A stretch of 38,799 nucleotides of DNA from Gammaproteobacteria bacterium (GTDB lineage Bacteria; Pseudomonadota; Gammaproteobacteria; Xanthomonadales; Xanthomonadaceae). Shown here piece by piece: positions 1-7,390 of the stretch (position 1 is its first letter; each line of letters begins with the position of its first letter). Location of the stretch: positions 1-38,799 of the forward strand of contig JAPLSI010000164.1 in the NCBI GenBank assembly GCA_026398715.1. Reading direction: 5' to 3'. The notes under the pieces are model-generated. The model was not told where the DNA came from and searched no databases. It worked only from the letters and a program-made list of their open reading frames with translations. A program made the translations under genes and the position numbers.

Positions 1-105
1 GTAGGCCGCCCGCGAGCGCATCCCGTCCGCCTGCGCTTTCTTCACGTAGGGGTCGGAGAAGTGTTCCTTGAGCCAGAGCTGGCTGCTCTTGCTGCGGGTG
101 GCCAT
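1..105 (-). CDS. rlmE: 23S rRNA 2'-O-methyltransferase RlmE (FtsJ/RrmJ), N-terminal fragment
   Basis: Only the first 35 codons are in the window; the gene continues past the left edge. The translation begins [20 protein letters not shown] and continues [15 protein letters not shown]. This is the conserved N-terminus of RlmE, which methylates the 2'-OH of U2552 in the A-loop of 23S rRNA on the 50S subunit. The K in SDPYVKKAQ and the RSRAAYK region lie next to the SAM-binding fold in the family, but the catalytic K-D-K-E tetrad is outside the window. The gene is divergent from yhbY, an arrangement seen in many Gammaproteobacteria. The ATG is at 105-103. Confidence 0.88.
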   Translation of the reverse strand, partial: MATRSKSSQLWLKEHFSDPYVKKAQADGMRSRAAY

Positions 106-175
106 GGGTGGGTAAGCCGTCGGTCGGGGCTGTCATGATACCCTTTGCGACCAACGCTTCCCCGGTCCAAACGTC
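106..175. promoter_or_regulatory. Divergent rlmE/yhbY promoter region
   Basis: This 70-base gap lies between two divergent starts, so it should hold both promoters. On the minus strand TATCAT (140-135) matches the sigma-70 -10 hexamer at five of six positions and lies about 30 bases before the rlmE ATG. No good -35 is visible at normal spacing. For yhbY I see only weak -10-like sequence around 133-141. The assignment rests mainly on gene orientation. Confidence 0.35.
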
Positions 176-481
176 ATGTCGACTGCACTTTCCAACCCCC
201 AGAAGCGCTACCTGCGCGGCCTTGCCCACGACCTGAAACCGGTGGTGATGGTCGGCGCGAAGGGCATCACCGCCAACCTGGTCGCCGAACTCGACAGCGC
301 GCTCGAGCAGCATGAACTGGTGAAAGTGAAGGTGGCCGCCGAAGACCGCGATTCCCGCGACGCCTTCATCGCCGACCTCGCCACCCAGGCGACGGCCGAA
401 CTGGTCAGCCGGATCGGCCACACCGCCGTGCTGTACCGGCGCAGCAAGGACAAGCCCCTGGTGATCCTGCCCAAGGGCTGA
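176..481 (+). CDS. yhbY: Ribosome assembly RNA-binding protein YhbY (CRM domain)
   Basis: A 101-residue single-domain CRM protein. It starts MSTALSNPQKRYLRGLAHDL and has the family GxxG RNA-binding loop as GAKG (residues 28-31), followed by the conserved helix ITANLVAELDSALEQHELVKVK. YhbY family proteins associate with pre-50S particles and 23S rRNA, and the length matches the usual 97-105 residues. It is divergent from rlmE, another 50S maturation factor. Its stop is only four bases before the next gene, so the two are probably co-transcribed. No strong Shine-Dalgarno is visible before the ATG. Family assignment is secure; the exact assembly step is not known from sequence. Confidence 0.93.
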   Translation: MSTALSNPQKRYLRGLAHDLKPVVMVGAKGITANLVAELDSALEQHELVKVKVAAEDRDSRDAFIADLATQATAELVSRIGHTAVLYRRSKDKPLVILPKG

Positions 482-485
482 CTGG

Positions 486-854
486 ATGCAGCTGACGCTG
501 GAAAACCCTGATTTTCGCTACACCCTGCGCGGCGCCGACGGCCGCGGCGCCCTGGTCAACGAGCAGCGGCTGGAAACCAGCTTCATCCTCGCTCCCAACC
601 AGTTGATCCAGGACTGGCGGCCCCGCGCCATTGCCGACCTGCGGCCCGAAGACCTGTTGCCCTTGCTGGACCTGTCGCCCAGCGTCGTCCTGCTTGGCAG
701 CGGCGCGTCCCTGGTATTCCCCTCGGCGGCCGTCATGGCGGCCTGCCTTACCCGCGGCATCGGCATGGAAGTGATGGACAACGCGGCCGCAGCGCGCACC
801 TTCAACGTGTTGGCGACCGAAGGCCGAAAAGTCGTGGCGGCCTTCCTGCTTTGA
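486..854 (+). CDS. Mth938-like domain protein (DUF498 / NDUFAF3-like)
   Basis: A 122-residue protein with the Mth938-like beta/alpha fold: an N-terminal strand pair ([26 protein letters not shown]), the central [21 protein letters not shown] segment (about residues 67-87), then [32 protein letters not shown]. The [18 protein letters not shown] block is the most diagnostic part. Eukaryotic relatives (NDUFAF3) help assemble respiratory complex I, but the bacterial proteins have no established function and none is claimed. It follows yhbY by four bases and has no membrane segment or signal peptide. A GC-rich hairpin overlaps its stop codon. Confidence 0.8.
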   Translation: MQLTLENPDFRYTLRGADGRGALVNEQRLETSFILAPNQLIQDWRPRAIADLRPEDLLPLLDLSPSVVLLGSGASLVFPSAAVMAACLTRGIGMEVMDNAAAARTFNVLATEGRKVVAAFLL

Positions 855-883
855 TCCCGGCCCGCCGCCCCGGGGGCCGGATC
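853..883 (+). terminator. GC-rich hairpin after the yhbY-Mth938 pair
   Basis: The segment from 853 reads GATCCCGGCCC, and the one ending at 883 reads GGGCCGGATC. They pair over ten bases with one bulged C around a ten-base loop. The stem begins inside the Mth938 stop codon. There is no T-run, so this is not a classical intrinsic terminator. It may pause or end transcription before the pyrH promoter. Confidence 0.35.
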
Positions 884-921
884 GGCTAGACTTCCGCTGT
901 TTGCCCACGCACGGAGCCGCC

Positions 922-1650
922 ATGACCGACACGCCCCTGAAGTATCGCCGCGTCCTGCTCAAGCTGTCCGGCGAAGCCCTGATGGGACGCGAGGACTACG
1001 GCATCGATCCGGAAGTGATCCGCGGCCTGGCCCGCGAGATCATCGAGGCCCAGAAGGCAGGCGCCCAGATCGGCCTGGTGATTGGCGGCGGCAACATCTT
1101 CCGCGGCGCCGGACTCGCGGCCGCCGGCATGGACCGGGTTACCGGCGACCACATGGGCATGCTGGCGACGGTGATCAATTCGCTGGCGATGCAGGATGCG
1201 CTGGAAAAGATGGGCACCTATGCGCGCGTGATGAGCGCGATCAAGATCAACGAGGTCTGCGAGGACTACATCCGTCGTCGCGCCGTGCGCCATCTCGAGA
1301 AGGGTCGCATCGCCATTTTCGCCGCGGGCACCGGCAATCCCTTCTTCACGACCGACTCGGCCGCGGCCTTGCGCGCGACTGAAATCGGCGCCGAGCTGCT
1401 GCTCAAGGCCACCAAGGTCGACGGCATCTACGACGCCGACCCGAAGAAATTCCCGAACGCCAAGCGCTACACCGAGCTCAACTACGACGAAGTCATCGCC
1501 CGCAACTTGCAGGTGATGGACACGGCCGCGTTCGCCCTGTGCCGCGACAACCGGATCCCGCTGCGCATCTACGACATGATGCAGCCGGGCGCGCTGATGC
1601 GCATCCTGCGCGGCGAGCCGCTGGGCACGCTCGTCCACGGCGGCGGCTGA
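922..1650 (+). CDS. pyrH: UMP kinase
   Basis: A 242-residue amino-acid-kinase-fold enzyme that phosphorylates UMP to UDP in pyrimidine nucleotide synthesis; the bacterial enzyme is hexameric, GTP-activated and UTP-inhibited. Visible hallmarks are [15 protein letters not shown] near the N-terminus, the GGGNIFRG glycine loop, [20 protein letters not shown], and the [17 protein letters not shown] block that binds the nucleotide base. The ATG at 922 is preferred because it gives the standard N-terminus; an in-frame TTG at 901 would add seven unconserved residues. In many gammaproteobacteria pyrH follows rpsB-tsf. Here it follows a yhbY-containing pair instead, and a cation transporter separates it from frr. 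Confidence 0.96.
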   Translation: MTDTPLKYRRVLLKLSGEALMGREDYGIDPEVIRGLAREIIEAQKAGAQIGLVIGGGNIFRGAGLAAAGMDRVTGDHMGMLATVINSLAMQDALEKMGTYARVMSAIKINEVCEDYIRRRAVRHLEKGRIAIFAAGTGNPFFTTDSAAALRATEIGAELLLKATKVDGIYDADPKKFPNAKRYTELNYDEVIARNLQVMDTAAFALCRDNRIPLRIYDMMQPGALMRILRGEPLGTLVHGGG

Positions 1651-1660
1651 GGGCGTCGCC

Positions 1661-2599
1661 CTGCACGGGCACGAACACAAGGCAGGACACGGGCACGGCG
1701 GGCATGTACATCCGCCGGAGCCGGGCCGGGCCACGCGCCCCTTCGCCATTGCGATGGCGATCAACCTGGCCTATACCGCGGTCGAAGCCGGCTATGGCTT
1801 CTATGCACACTCGCTGGCGCTGTTGTCGGATGCCTTGCACAACCTGGGCGACTCGCTGGGGCTGGCCCTGGCCTGGGGCGCTGCCATGCTCGCCCTGCGT
1901 CGGCCGACGGCTCGCCATACCTACGGTTGGCGTCGCGCCACGCAACTCTCGCCCCTGGCGAACGCCCTGCTGCTGGTGGGGTTTTCCGGTGCGCTGCTGG
2001 GTGAGGCGCTCCGGCGCCTGGCTGATCCGCCGGAGGTGCCGGGCGGCATCGTGATGGCAGTGGCGGCGCTTGGCATCGTGGTCAACCTCGGCACGGCATC
2101 CATGTTCCATCGCGGCCAGTCCTCCGACCTGAACCGGCGCGGCGCCTACCTGCACCTGCTGGCGGACGCGGGCGTTTCGCTGGCGGCGGTGCTGGCCGGG
2201 CTGGGCATGTGGAAGCTGGGCTGGCGCTGGCTGGACCCGGCGTTGGCGGTGCTGGTCGGCGTGCTGATCGCGCTTTCCGCCTGGAGCCTGCTGCGCGCCA
2301 GCTTCCGCCAGGCCATGGACGCCGTGCCGGCCCACCTGGATGGCGACAAGGTGCAGGATTTCCTGCTGGCGATGCCCGGCGTGATGGCCGTGCACCACCT
2401 GCACATCTGGCCGATCGGATCAGCCGAAATCGCGCTGACCGCGCACGTCGTGCGTTCCCGCGTGGACGACCACGACGCCTTCCTCGACCAGGTGGCCGAG
2501 TCGCTGGAACAGCAATTCGGCATCAACCATTCCACCGTGCAGGTGGAACTGGGCCCGGGCTGCGCGCACGACAGCGACGACCACGCGCCGCACCACTGA
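1661..2599 (+). CDS. Cation diffusion facilitator, zinc-type (CzcD/ZitB-like)
   Basis: An inner-membrane metal/proton antiporter of the CDF family. The helix-2 motif ALHNLGD and the helix-5 motif HLLAD each give an HxxxD metal site, the pattern of Zn(II)-exporting members. About six hydrophobic helices are followed by a cytoplasmic domain (MDAVPAHLDGDKVQDFL through VHHLHIWPIG) and a His/Asp tail ending DSDDHAPHH. The start is uncertain. The first ATG is at 1754, with no Shine-Dalgarno, and would cut off the front of helix 1. The same frame is open upstream and encodes LHGHEHKAGHGHGGHVH, the His-rich leader typical of CDF proteins. No ATG, GTG or TTG occurs there back to a stop at 1595. CTG at 1661 has GAGG seven to eight bases upstream, so I place the start there (312 residues; 281 codons if ATG 1754). 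Confidence 0.85.
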   Translation: MHGHEHKAGHGHGGHVHPPEPGRATRPFAIAMAINLAYTAVEAGYGFYAHSLALLSDALHNLGDSLGLALAWGAAMLALRRPTARHTYGWRRATQLSPLANALLLVGFSGALLGEALRRLADPPEVPGGIVMAVAALGIVVNLGTASMFHRGQSSDLNRRGAYLHLLADAGVSLAAVLAGLGMWKLGWRWLDPALAVLVGVLIALSAWSLLRASFRQAMDAVPAHLDGDKVQDFLLAMPGVMAVHHLHIWPIGSAEIALTAHVVRSRVDDHDAFLDQVAESLEQQFGINHSTVQVELGPGCAHDSDDHAPHH

Positions 2600-2635
2600 G
2601 GCCTTGGCAATCCTGCGGAAAACCGGCCTGGAAAC

Positions 2636-2673
2636 GGCCCCGGGCGACGGCCCGGGCCCCGGGTGACTATAAT
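2636..2673 (+). promoter_or_regulatory. Hairpin plus consensus -10 upstream of frr
   Basis: A perfect sigma-70 -10 hexamer, TATAAT, is at 2668-2673, 29 bases before the frr start. The -35 region (about 2645-2650) is poor. Immediately upstream, 2636-2645 pairs with 2650-2658 to form a nine-pair GC stem with one bulged C and a four-base loop. The stem could end the upstream pyrH-transporter transcript while the -10 starts a new one for frr and the envelope genes. There is no T-run after the stem. Confidence 0.5.
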
Positions 2674-2702
2674 CGGCCGATTGCACACCTTGCGGAGCTT
2701 CC

Positions 2703-3260
2703 ATGCTGAACGACATCAAGAAAGAAACCCAGACGCGCATGACCAAGTGCCTGGACGCGTTCAAGCATGACCTCACCCTGCTGCGCACCGGCCGCGCCAC
2801 CACCGCCATCGTCGACCACCTGAAGGTCAACTACTACGGGTCCGACATGCCGCTGTCGCAGGTGGCCACCGTCACCGTCGCCGACGCGCGCACGCTGACC
2901 ATCACCCCCTGGGAAAAACCCATGGTCGCGGCGGTCGAGAAAGCCATCATGAGTTCCGACCTGGGCCTGACGCCCAACACCGCCGGCCAGGTCATCCGCA
3001 TCAACCTGCCGCCGCTTACCGAAGAACGGCGAAAGGCTCTTTCCAAGCACGTGCACAACGAAGGCGAGACAGCGAAGATCGCCGTGCGCGGCGTGCGCCG
3101 CGACGGCATCCACATGGTGAAGGAACTGCTGAAAGAAAAGAACGCGACCGAGGACGAAGCCCGTCGCGCCGAGGACGACATCCAGAAGCTGACCGACAAG
3201 TTCGTCAAGGACATCGACGATGCGGTGAAGGCCAAGGAGCAGGAACTGATGGCGGTCTGA
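2703..3260 (+). CDS. frr: Ribosome recycling factor
   Basis: A 185-residue RRF, the standard length. With EF-G it splits the post-termination 70S ribosome. Diagnostic stretches are the N-terminal helix with LLRTGRATTAIVDHLKVNYYG, the domain-II segment TITPWEKPMVAAVEKAI, INLPPLTEERRKALSKHV, and the C-terminal helix EDDIQKLTDKFVKDIDDAVKAKEQELM. GGAG lies six bases before the ATG. It is followed by uppS after 11 bases, the order found in most proteobacteria. The usual direct partner pyrH is displaced by the cation transporter. Confidence 0.97.
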   Translation: MLNDIKKETQTRMTKCLDAFKHDLTLLRTGRATTAIVDHLKVNYYGSDMPLSQVATVTVADARTLTITPWEKPMVAAVEKAIMSSDLGLTPNTAGQVIRINLPPLTEERRKALSKHVHNEGETAKIAVRGVRRDGIHMVKELLKEKNATEDEARRAEDDIQKLTDKFVKDIDDAVKAKEQELMAV

Positions 3261-3271
3261 GCCGATCGCCC

Positions 3272-4021
3272 ATGTCCGACTCGAAGCGAATTCCACGCCA
3301 CCTTGCCGTCATCATGGATGGCAACGGCCGTTGGGCCGAACGCCGTCACCGGCCGCGCACGCTCGGCCATCGCGCCGGCGCGCGGGCCGTGCAGGTCTGC
3401 CTTGATTTCTGCCTGGCCGAAGGCATCGGCACCCTGACGCTTTTTGCATTTTCCAGCGAAAACTGGAATCGCCCCGCCGAAGAAGTGGGCGCGCTGATGA
3501 AGTTGTTCCTGCGCATGCTCGACAATGAAGTGGACGAGTTGCACCGCCGTGGCGCGCGCATCCTGTTCGTCGGCGAGCGTGGCGAGTTTCCGCCGGTGAT
3601 CCAGGAAAAGATGCGCAAGGCCGAACTGATCACGGCCGGCAATACCGCCATCAACATCTGCATCGCCGCCGGCTACGGCGGTCGCTGGGACATCGTGCAG
3701 GCAGCGAGGACACTCGCCCGCGAAGTCCGCGACGGCAACATTGCCCCCGAAGCGATCGACGAAACCGTCTTCGCGAACCGCCTGTGCATGGCCGGCCTGC
3801 CCGATCCGGATCTTTTCATCCGTACCGGCGGCGACCTTCGCATCAGCAACTTCCTGCTCTGGCAACTGGCGTATACCGAAATGTGGTTCACCGAAACCCT
3901 GTGGCCGGACCTGGATGCGGTGACGCTTCGCCAGGCAATGGATGATTTCGCGAGCCGCGAGCGCCGCTTCGGGCTCACCAGCGCGCAAGTGTCCGGACCC
4001 CGGCAGGGGAACGCAGCATGA
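3272..4021 (+). CDS. uppS: Undecaprenyl diphosphate synthase (cis-prenyltransferase)
   Basis: A 249-residue cis-prenyltransferase that extends farnesyl diphosphate with eight isopentenyl units to make the C55 carrier for peptidoglycan and O-antigen. The family signature [13 protein letters not shown] contains the catalytic Asp. [33 protein letters not shown] and the ELxFTxxLWPD-like [12 protein letters not shown] are all present. Its substrate precursors come through dxr and ispA, both in this window. The stop overlaps the cdsA start (ATGA at 4018-4021), consistent with translational coupling. Confidence 0.97.
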   Translation: MSDSKRIPRHLAVIMDGNGRWAERRHRPRTLGHRAGARAVQVCLDFCLAEGIGTLTLFAFSSENWNRPAEEVGALMKLFLRMLDNEVDELHRRGARILFVGERGEFPPVIQEKMRKAELITAGNTAINICIAAGYGGRWDIVQAARTLAREVRDGNIAPEAIDETVFANRLCMAGLPDPDLFIRTGGDLRISNFLLWQLAYTEMWFTETLWPDLDAVTLRQAMDDFASRERRFGLTSAQVSGPRQGNAA

Positions 4022-4845
4022 GCCGGCGCGCGCGCGTCACGACCGCGCTGGTGATGGCGCCCGTCGCCATCTGCGCCGTGTTGTTCCTGCCTACGCCGCT
4101 GCTGGCGGCATTGATCGCCGGCCTGATGATGCTGGGCCTTTGGGAATGGACGCTGCTGTCCGCCACGCCCGCGCCGACGGCGCGCGCCGCCTACCTGGCC
4201 GCGAACGTGTCGATGATGACCGCACTGGCCTGGGCTGCAGGCAGCGGCATGCCGGTCCTGCAGATGTCGGCCTATGTGGGCGTGGCCTGGTGGCTGCTGG
4301 TCCTGGCCTGGCTGTCGCGTTTCGAATTCGCCAGCGTCGACAGCTTCGGCTCGCGCGTGCTCAAGCTGGTGGCCGGCAGCCTGAGCGTGATTCCTGCCTG
4401 GGCGGCGTTGTGCTGGTTGCACATGACCGCGCCGAACGGACATGCCTGGGCCTTGTATGCCCTGCTGATCGTCTGGCTCGCCGACACCGGCGCGTATTTC
4501 GTCGGCGTGCGCTTCGGCAAGCACAAGCTCGCGCCGCGCATCAGCCCCGGCAAGAGCTGGGAAGGTTTTGCCGGCGGCCTCGCGGCAACCTTGCTGCTGG
4601 CCGTCGCCGGCCTGCCCTTGCTGGGGCTTGGATGGGACGTACTGCCGACCCTGTTGCTGCTTACCGCGGTGACTGCGCTGTTCTCGGTGGCGGGCGACCT
4701 GTTCGAAAGCCTGCTGAAGCGGCATGCGGGTGCGAAGGACTCCAGCCACCTGATTCCCGGCCACGGCGGCGTGCTCGATCGCCTCGACAGCCTGCTGGCT
4801 GCGTTGCCGATCTTCGCGGTAGGCAAGCATTGGCTGGGGCTCTGA
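4018..4845 (+). CDS. cdsA: Phosphatidate cytidylyltransferase (CDP-diglyceride synthase)
   Basis: A 275-residue polytopic inner-membrane enzyme that makes CDP-diacylglycerol from phosphatidate and CTP, the branch point of phospholipid synthesis. Multiple hydrophobic helices are evident from residue 8 on. The PROSITE-type C-terminal signature is complete: [20 protein letters not shown] followed by [21 protein letters not shown] and [21 protein letters not shown] are further family blocks. It overlaps uppS by four bases, and its 3' end overlaps the proposed dxr TTG start by 16 bases. Confidence 0.96.
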   Translation: MSRRARVTTALVMAPVAICAVLFLPTPLLAALIAGLMMLGLWEWTLLSATPAPTARAAYLAANVSMMTALAWAAGSGMPVLQMSAYVGVAWWLLVLAWLSRFEFASVDSFGSRVLKLVAGSLSVIPAWAALCWLHMTAPNGHAWALYALLIVWLADTGAYFVGVRFGKHKLAPRISPGKSWEGFAGGLAATLLLAVAGLPLLGLGWDVLPTLLLLTAVTALFSVAGDLFESLLKRHAGAKDSSHLIPGHGGVLDRLDSLLAALPIFAVGKHWLGL

Positions 4846-6023
4846 ACACGCCGCGACGCGTCGCGCTGCTCGGGGCCACCGGATCGATCGGGACCTCGAC
4901 GCTCGATGTCATCGCCCGTCACCCCGACCGGTTCGAACTGGCTGCCCTGTCGGCGCACAGCGACGTCCGGAAGCTGGTCGAACTGTGTCGGCAATTCCGC
5001 CCGACGTGCGCGGTCATCGCCGATGCGACCCGCCACGGCGAACTTGCGGACGGCCTGCGGGCCGCGGGCGTGGCGACCACCGCCCTGGCCGGTGCGCAGG
5101 CGCTGGTGGACATCGCCTCCGACCCGGGGTCGGACACCGTGGTCGCGGCCATCGTCGGCGCGGCCGGCATGGCTTCGACCGTGGCGGCTGCCCGCAAGGG
5201 CAAGCGCTTGCTGCTTGCCAACAAGGAATCGGTTGTCCTGGCCGGCCACGTGCTGGTGCAGGCGGCACGCGAAAGCGGCGCGCAGATCCTGCCCATCGAC
5301 AGCGAGCACAACGCCATTTTCCAATGCCTGCCTTCCGACGGCGGCCGGGGCGGCGTGCGCCGTTTGCTGTTGACCGCGTCAGGCGGACCGTTCCGCGGAC
5401 GCAGCCGGCAGTCCCTGGAAAACGTCACGCCCGACCAGGCCTGCGCCCATGCCAAGTGGGTGATGGGCCGGAAGATTTCGGTGGACTCCGCGACCTTGAT
5501 GAACAAGGGACTCGAAGTCATCGAGGCGCACCACCTGTTCGGCCTGCCCGCCGCTGCCATCGAAGTGCTCGTGCATCCGCAAAGCATCGTGCATTCGCTG
5601 GTGGACTACGTGGACGGGTCGGTGCTGGCCCAGTTGGGCAATCCCGACATGCGCACGGCGCTGGCGCACGGGCTGGCCTGGCCCGAACGCATCGATTCAG
5701 GCGTCGCCCCGCTGGACCTGGCGGCCCTGGCGCGGCTCGACTTCGAAGCGCCGGACATGGACGCCTTCCCCTGCCTGGCGCTGGCCTATGCCACGCTGGC
5801 GACCGGAGGTACTGCGCCTGCCATACTCAACGCGGCCAATGAAGTAGCCGTTGCGAGCTTCCTCGAGGGTCGACTGCCCTTCCTGGGCATCCCGGCCGTG
5901 CTGGAGGCAACGCTCTCGGCAATCCCGGCGGAACCTGCCGCCGATCTGGATGTCCTAATGGACTGTGACCAACGCGCACGCCGCCGAGCCGGGGAATTGT
6001 TGAAGAAGATGGAGCGGGCATGA
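4830..6023 (+). CDS. dxr: 1-deoxy-D-xylulose 5-phosphate reductoisomerase
   Basis: The second enzyme of the MEP isoprenoid pathway converts DXP to MEP with NADPH and a divalent metal. The Rossmann motif [10 protein letters not shown] is near the N-terminus, followed by [12 protein letters not shown], the metal-binding [12 protein letters not shown], the loop [28 protein letters not shown] and [16 protein letters not shown]. The frame is open far upstream inside cdsA, but the homologous N-terminus begins around [13 protein letters not shown] at 4830 gives 397 residues, the usual length, and has GGTAGG nearby; CTG 4842 is the alternative. It overlaps cdsA at its start and rseP (ATGA) at its end. 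Confidence 0.95.
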   Translation: MAGALNTPRRVALLGATGSIGTSTLDVIARHPDRFELAALSAHSDVRKLVELCRQFRPTCAVIADATRHGELADGLRAAGVATTALAGAQALVDIASDPGSDTVVAAIVGAAGMASTVAAARKGKRLLLANKESVVLAGHVLVQAARESGAQILPIDSEHNAIFQCLPSDGGRGGVRRLLLTASGGPFRGRSRQSLENVTPDQACAHAKWVMGRKISVDSATLMNKGLEVIEAHHLFGLPAAAIEVLVHPQSIVHSLVDYVDGSVLAQLGNPDMRTALAHGLAWPERIDSGVAPLDLAALARLDFEAPDMDAFPCLALAYATLATGGTAPAILNAANEVAVASFLEGRLPFLGIPAVLEATLSAIPAEPAADLDVLMDCDQRARRRAGELLKKMERA

Positions 6024-7351
6024 GCGGTTTTCTTGGCGCAGCCTGGTGGTTCGTCGTCACGCTCGGCGTGCTGGTGACCTTCCATGAGTTCGGCCATTAC
6101 TGGGTCGCGCGACGCTGTGGCGTCAAGGTCCTGAAATTCTCGGTCGGCTTCGGGCGTCCGTTGTGGTCGCGCGTGGCTGCCGACGGCACCCGCTACCAGG
6201 TGGCGATGATCCCACTCGGCGGTTACGTCCAGTTCCTGGATGAACGGGAAAACGAGGTCGCCCCCGCGGAACGCGAACAAAGCTTCAACCGCCAGCCGGT
6301 GATGAAGAGGATCGCCATCGTGGCCGCAGGCCCGATCGCCAACCTGCTGCTTTGCATCGGCTTGTTCTGGGCCGCCTACCTCATCGGCTGGCCCGGCGCG
6401 GCGCCCATCCTGGGCCCAACCTCGGGCATCGCCGCCGAATCGGGATTGCTCGAGGGCGACCGGATTCTGAAGGTGGGTGGCGAGCTGACACCCAGCTGGA
6501 ACCATGCGATGACCCCGCTAGCCTTTGCCGCGATCGACCAGCGCGCCATCACGCTGACGGTCGAGGACGCCCGGGGCCTGAAGTCGGAGAAGATCCTGCG
6601 ACTGGACCGCCTGCCCGCGGATTTCGACCAGACCGATCCGCTGGGCGCCGCGGGTATCGACTTCGGATCCCGGGCCGACGGCCTGATCGCGACGGTCATG
6701 CCCGATTCCGTCGCGGCGGGGAAGCTGCTGCCTGGCGACCGGGTCATCAGCATCAACGGCCGGCCGGTGACCTACTGGCGGGACATCCCGACCATCGTCC
6801 GGGCAGGCGCCCCAGGCGAGCCTTTGGACATCCAGGTCGACCGAAACGGCGCGCGCCTCGGTTTTTCGCTGGTGCCGGCGGAAACCGAAATCGAGGGCAA
6901 GACCGTCCGCATCCTGGGCATCGGGACCCGGCCGAACGTCGAGCTGATCAAGTTCGGACCGATCGAAGCGGCAGGGGCCGCGCTCGCCGAGACGCGCAAA
7001 CAGGGTCGCGAAATGCTCGGATTCCTGGCCAGGCTGGTCACCGGCAAGGCCTCTTCGAAAAATCTTTCAGGCGCCATCGGCATCGCCCAGGTGGCGCAGG
7101 CGGAGGCTAACCAAGGCCTTTCCAGGCTGATTGGGCTGATGGCAACCCTGTCATTGACCCTGTGCATCATGAACCTGCTGCCCATCCCGGTCTTGGATGG
7201 GGGGCACCTGCTGTATTACCTTATCGAACTGGTCTCGGGTCGTCCGGTCGGTGAGCGCGTGCTGATCGCGGGACAATACGCCGGGTTGCTGGTACTGGCC
7301 GGGTTGATTTGCCTGGCCTTTTACAATGACCTTGTACGAATATTTTCCTGA
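6020..7351 (+). CDS. rseP: Site-2 zinc metalloprotease RseP
   Basis: A 443-residue inner-membrane intramembrane protease that cuts anti-sigma factor RseA after DegS to release sigma-E, and clears remnant signal peptides. The zinc site is HEFGH (H22, E23, H26) in the first membrane helix, and the third ligand is in the LDGGH motif near residue 393. GFGRPLWSR and the [13 protein letters not shown] strand are typical. Two PDZ-like regions lie between the catalytic halves ([20 protein letters not shown] and [20 protein letters not shown]). It overlaps dxr by four bases and precedes bamA, a conserved placement linking envelope-stress proteolysis to outer-membrane assembly. Confidence 0.97.
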   Translation: MSGFLGAAWWFVVTLGVLVTFHEFGHYWVARRCGVKVLKFSVGFGRPLWSRVAADGTRYQVAMIPLGGYVQFLDERENEVAPAEREQSFNRQPVMKRIAIVAAGPIANLLLCIGLFWAAYLIGWPGAAPILGPTSGIAAESGLLEGDRILKVGGELTPSWNHAMTPLAFAAIDQRAITLTVEDARGLKSEKILRLDRLPADFDQTDPLGAAGIDFGSRADGLIATVMPDSVAAGKLLPGDRVISINGRPVTYWRDIPTIVRAGAPGEPLDIQVDRNGARLGFSLVPAETEIEGKTVRILGIGTRPNVELIKFGPIEAAGAALAETRKQGREMLGFLARLVTGKASSKNLSGAIGIAQVAQAEANQGLSRLIGLMATLSLTLCIMNLLPIPVLDGGHLLYYLIELVSGRPVGERVLIAGQYAGLLVLAGLICLAFYNDLVRIFS

Positions 7352-7390
7352 GCCCTACCTACCGGCGCCACGCGCCACCAATCTGGATTG

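Noticed and set aside
7304..7346. Possible bamA promoter (TACAAT 7322-7327, or TTTACA with TATTTT)
   Set aside because: No hexamer pair has acceptable spacing, and no sigma-E type GGAACTT/TCAAA pair is visible.
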